Origin: Stappia stellulata
GTDB lineage: Bacteria; Pseudomonadota; Alphaproteobacteria; Rhizobiales; Stappiaceae
Length of the DNA stretch: 64,000 nucleotides
Direction: 5' to 3'
Assembly: GCF_020176715.1 (NCBI RefSeq)
Contig: NZ_JAIVMF010000001.1
Location: 587,092 to 651,091 of the forward strand
The notes below the pieces were generated by a model. The model made no database searches. It was not told where the DNA came from and saw nothing but the letters and a program-made list of their open reading frames with translations. Position numbers and translations under genes: made by a program. Shown here one piece after another: positions 62,434 through 64,000 of this stretch (position 1 is its first letter; each line of letters starts with the position of its first letter).

Positions 62434-63339
62434 ATGACCGCCCCTTTCGCCCCCTATGATCCCGGTCCGACCAGCCGCCGCCGCGGCCGCGCGCCGCGGT
62501 TCCGCCGGGTGCCGCTGCGCCTGATCCTGCCCAATCTCGTCACCCTTCTGGCGCTGTGTTCGGGGCTTACCGCCATTCGCATGGCGCTGGAGACCCGCTG
62601 GGATTTCGCCATCGGCGCCATCGTGCTGGCCGCCGTGCTCGACGCGCTCGACGGACGGGTGGCGCGACTGGTCAAGGGCACCTCGAAATTCGGCGCGGAG
62701 CTGGATTCGCTGGCCGACTTCGTCAATTTCGGCGTCGCGCCGGCGCTGATCCTCTATTCCTGGCTGCTCGACGAGGTGCGCTCCATCGGCTGGATCGCCG
62801 CCCTCGTCTTTTCGATTTCGGCGGCGCTCAGGCTGGCACGCTTCAACGTCTCCATCGACGACCCCGACAAGCCGGCCTGGGCGGTCAATTTCTTCACCGG
62901 CGTGCCCGCACCGGCGGGTGCGCTCGCGGTGCTCTTTCCGGTCTATCTGGAGTTCGTCGGCATCCTGCCGCACTGGCCGGCGCTCGCGCCGGTCGTTGCC
63001 GTCTATGTCGTGATCATCGCGCTCTTGATGGTGTCGCGGCTGCCGACTTTCTCCGGCAAGAAGCTCGGCTCGCGCATCCGCCGCGACCTCGTGCTGCCGC
63101 TCTTCGTCGCCGCCGTGCTCTTCGTCGCGCTTCTGGTCAGCTACCCGTTCGAGATGCTGGCCATCGGCGCCGCCGCCTATCTGGTGTCGATCCCGGTCGC
63201 CTGGCGCTGGCATCAAAAATACGCCTCCGGCCAGATCCCGGGTGCGGCGGCCGACGACACAAGCGCCAATGACGACGGAGACGAGGCCGATACCGACCTC
63301 GACCACCTCGGCGACCGCGACAAGGGCGACACCGGCTGA
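62434..63339 (+). CDS. pssA: CDP-diacylglycerol-serine O-phosphatidyltransferase
   Basis: A 301-residue integral membrane enzyme making phosphatidylserine, the substrate for Psd. The CDP-alcohol phosphotransferase motif is perfect: D73-G-x2-A-R-x8-G-x3-D91-x3-D95. About seven membrane helices are present. A highly acidic C-terminal tail (DDTSANDDGDEADTDLDHL) is an addition. The start is ATG 62434 with GAGGT upstream. Confidence 0.95.
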   Translation: MTAPFAPYDPGPTSRRRGRAPRFRRVPLRLILPNLVTLLALCSGLTAIRMALETRWDFAIGAIVLAAVLDALDGRVARLVKGTSKFGAELDSLADFVNFGVAPALILYSWLLDEVRSIGWIAALVFSISAALRLARFNVSIDDPDKPAWAVNFFTGVPAPAGALAVLFPVYLEFVGILPHWPALAPVVAVYVVIIALLMVSRLPTFSGKKLGSRIRRDLVLPLFVAAVLFVALLVSYPFEMLAIGAAAYLVSIPVAWRWHQKYASGQIPGAAADDTSANDDGDEADTDLDHLGDRDKGDTG

Positions 63340-63644
63340 ACGGCCGACTGCCGTCCCTCGCGCCCCCGCCCGTCACGCCCCACCCGAACCGTCGGGCGGC
63401 TCCGGAAGCGGGCTGCATCCAACAGCTTGAATCAAAAAGGCCGAACGCTGCGCCGGCTTCCCGCCGGCCGCACCAGTTCGACCATGCCTGAACCCTACCC
63501 GATCACCGTCACGCTGTCAAGGAATTTTTTCCTAGACGGCATCTCCGGGACTTCTTGCTTCCAAGACCGCAGCACCCCGATGGCGTTCCACCATTTCCGC
63601 CGCTCCCTGCGCCGGCCGGGACCTTCGCCCCACACACGGACGTC

Positions 63645-63780
63645 ATCCCCGACTTGATCGGGGATCCATTCCACGTCGCCGCAGGGCCGAAACGCCTGAA
63701 GGGTTGCCGAACTTCGCCGCCATTTCGCCCCCCCCAACCACCGCTGAGGGTGCCAATGGATCCCCGATCAAGTCGGGGAT
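63645..63780. repeat. REP-like inverted repeat pair
   Basis: A 26-base sequence at 63645-63670 recurs as a perfect inverted copy at 63755-63780. Each copy is itself partly palindromic (TCCCCGA...TCGGGGA). The CATCCCCG-type motif is a common dispersed intergenic repeat in alphaproteobacteria (established in general terms). The pair can fold into one large hairpin with an 84-base spacer. Confidence 0.8.
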
Positions 63781-63811
63781 TGTTCGTTTGAAGGGGTGTT
63801 AGACTGGGGGC

Positions 63812-63842
63812 GGTCTCCCGGCCCCTAGATTGCCGGGAGACC
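63812..63842. repeat. 11-base-pair hairpin (GGTCTCCCGGC / GCCGGGAGACC)
   Basis: A perfect stem with a 9-base loop, 32 bases after the REP pair. It may be a second, unrelated palindromic element or a terminator; no T-run follows on either strand. Confidence 0.6.
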
Positions 63843-63926
63843 AGTGGCAGGCGACCGGTCGGGGATTGGGTTCTCACCCGTCGTCATCGGGGTCCCTGCC
63901 GCTTCCTTTTCCCGCTTGGAGAGTTG

Positions 63927-64000
63927 ATGGGGTCTCTGGCTGTCACCACGCCCGCGAACAATCCGAAGCCTGATCAGGATACCACCGCCATGGCTTTTCT
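63927..64000 (+). CDS. Start of a gene cut by the right edge
   Basis: ATG 63927 preceded by GGAGAG, then 24 open codons to the edge (MGSLAVTTPANNPKPDQDTT). The ribosome site and the clean frame suggest a real start. Too short to identify; the N-terminus is polar and disordered-looking. Confidence 0.45.
   Translation, partial: MGSLAVTTPANNPKPDQDTTAMAF

Larger units (their letters stand above)
63340..63926. other. Non-coding stretch of 587 bases after pssA
   Basis: No convincing gene on either strand: open frames here are short, lack ribosome sites and have irregular codon use. The stretch contains the REP-like inverted pair and the 11-base-pair hairpin listed separately; the rest shows no recognisable structure. 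Confidence 0.6.

Noticed and set aside
1..64000. CRISPR arrays, tRNA or rRNA genes, insertion sequences
   Set aside because: No regularly spaced repeats, no tRNA-like T-loop/anticodon patterns and no transposase motifs were found by reading.

Overview
This is a high-GC alphaproteobacterial chromosome segment, most likely Hyphomicrobiales (Rhizobiales) and possibly Stappiaceae-like. The grounds are the gene order pepN / PleC-type kinase / glnE / two-component pair / degP / ccmHFEI, an RcGTA-type gene transfer agent (GTA) cluster, a CtrA-type box with GANTC sites, and adjacent psd-pssA. The family-level guess is weak. No tRNA, rRNA, CRISPR array or insertion sequence was seen.

Layout. 1-4562 (minus): a half-size-plus ABC exporter with an unusual ATPase domain, a cyclic-nucleotide-binding protein, an MBL-fold hydrolase, and the N-terminus of a probable membrane adenylate cyclase cut by the left edge. 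4834-10382 (plus): a divergent, tightly packed set of four glycosyltransferases and a polysaccharide deacetylase. 10379-17053 (minus): a peptide-type ABC importer (ATPase, binding protein, two permeases) plus a methyltransferase. 17218-19104: a second, sensor-type adenylate cyclase. 19280-25478 (plus): alpha/beta hydrolase, pepN, PleC-like kinase. 25502-38097 (minus): glnE, sensor kinase and response regulator, degP, a hydrolase-OsmC fusion, and the ccmH-F-E-I cytochrome c maturation genes. 38170-42841 (minus): a conserved unknown, a lipoprotein, and a PepSY/response regulator/kinase module.

42895-59094 (minus): a GTA structural cluster in canonical order: small terminase-like g1, large terminase, portal, g3.5, prohead protease, capsid, connectors, tail tube, chaperones, a short tape measure, and baseplate/hub proteins up to the 1303-residue megatron. 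It is followed directly by a T4-type lysozyme and two small holin-like membrane proteins. One gene on the opposite strand (YdcH/DUF465) interrupts it, with an FNR/FixK-like dyad upstream and strong hairpins nearby. 59210-63339 (plus): an ArsR-type regulator, an Atm1-type ABC exporter, psd and pssA. The last 0.6 kb is non-coding with REP-like inverted repeats, then a gene start at the right edge.

Two parts stand out. The left 10 kb looks like a cyclic-nucleotide-linked glycan synthesis/export locus with no counterpart I can name. The GTA cluster carries its own lysis cassette and several internal regulatory-looking structures.
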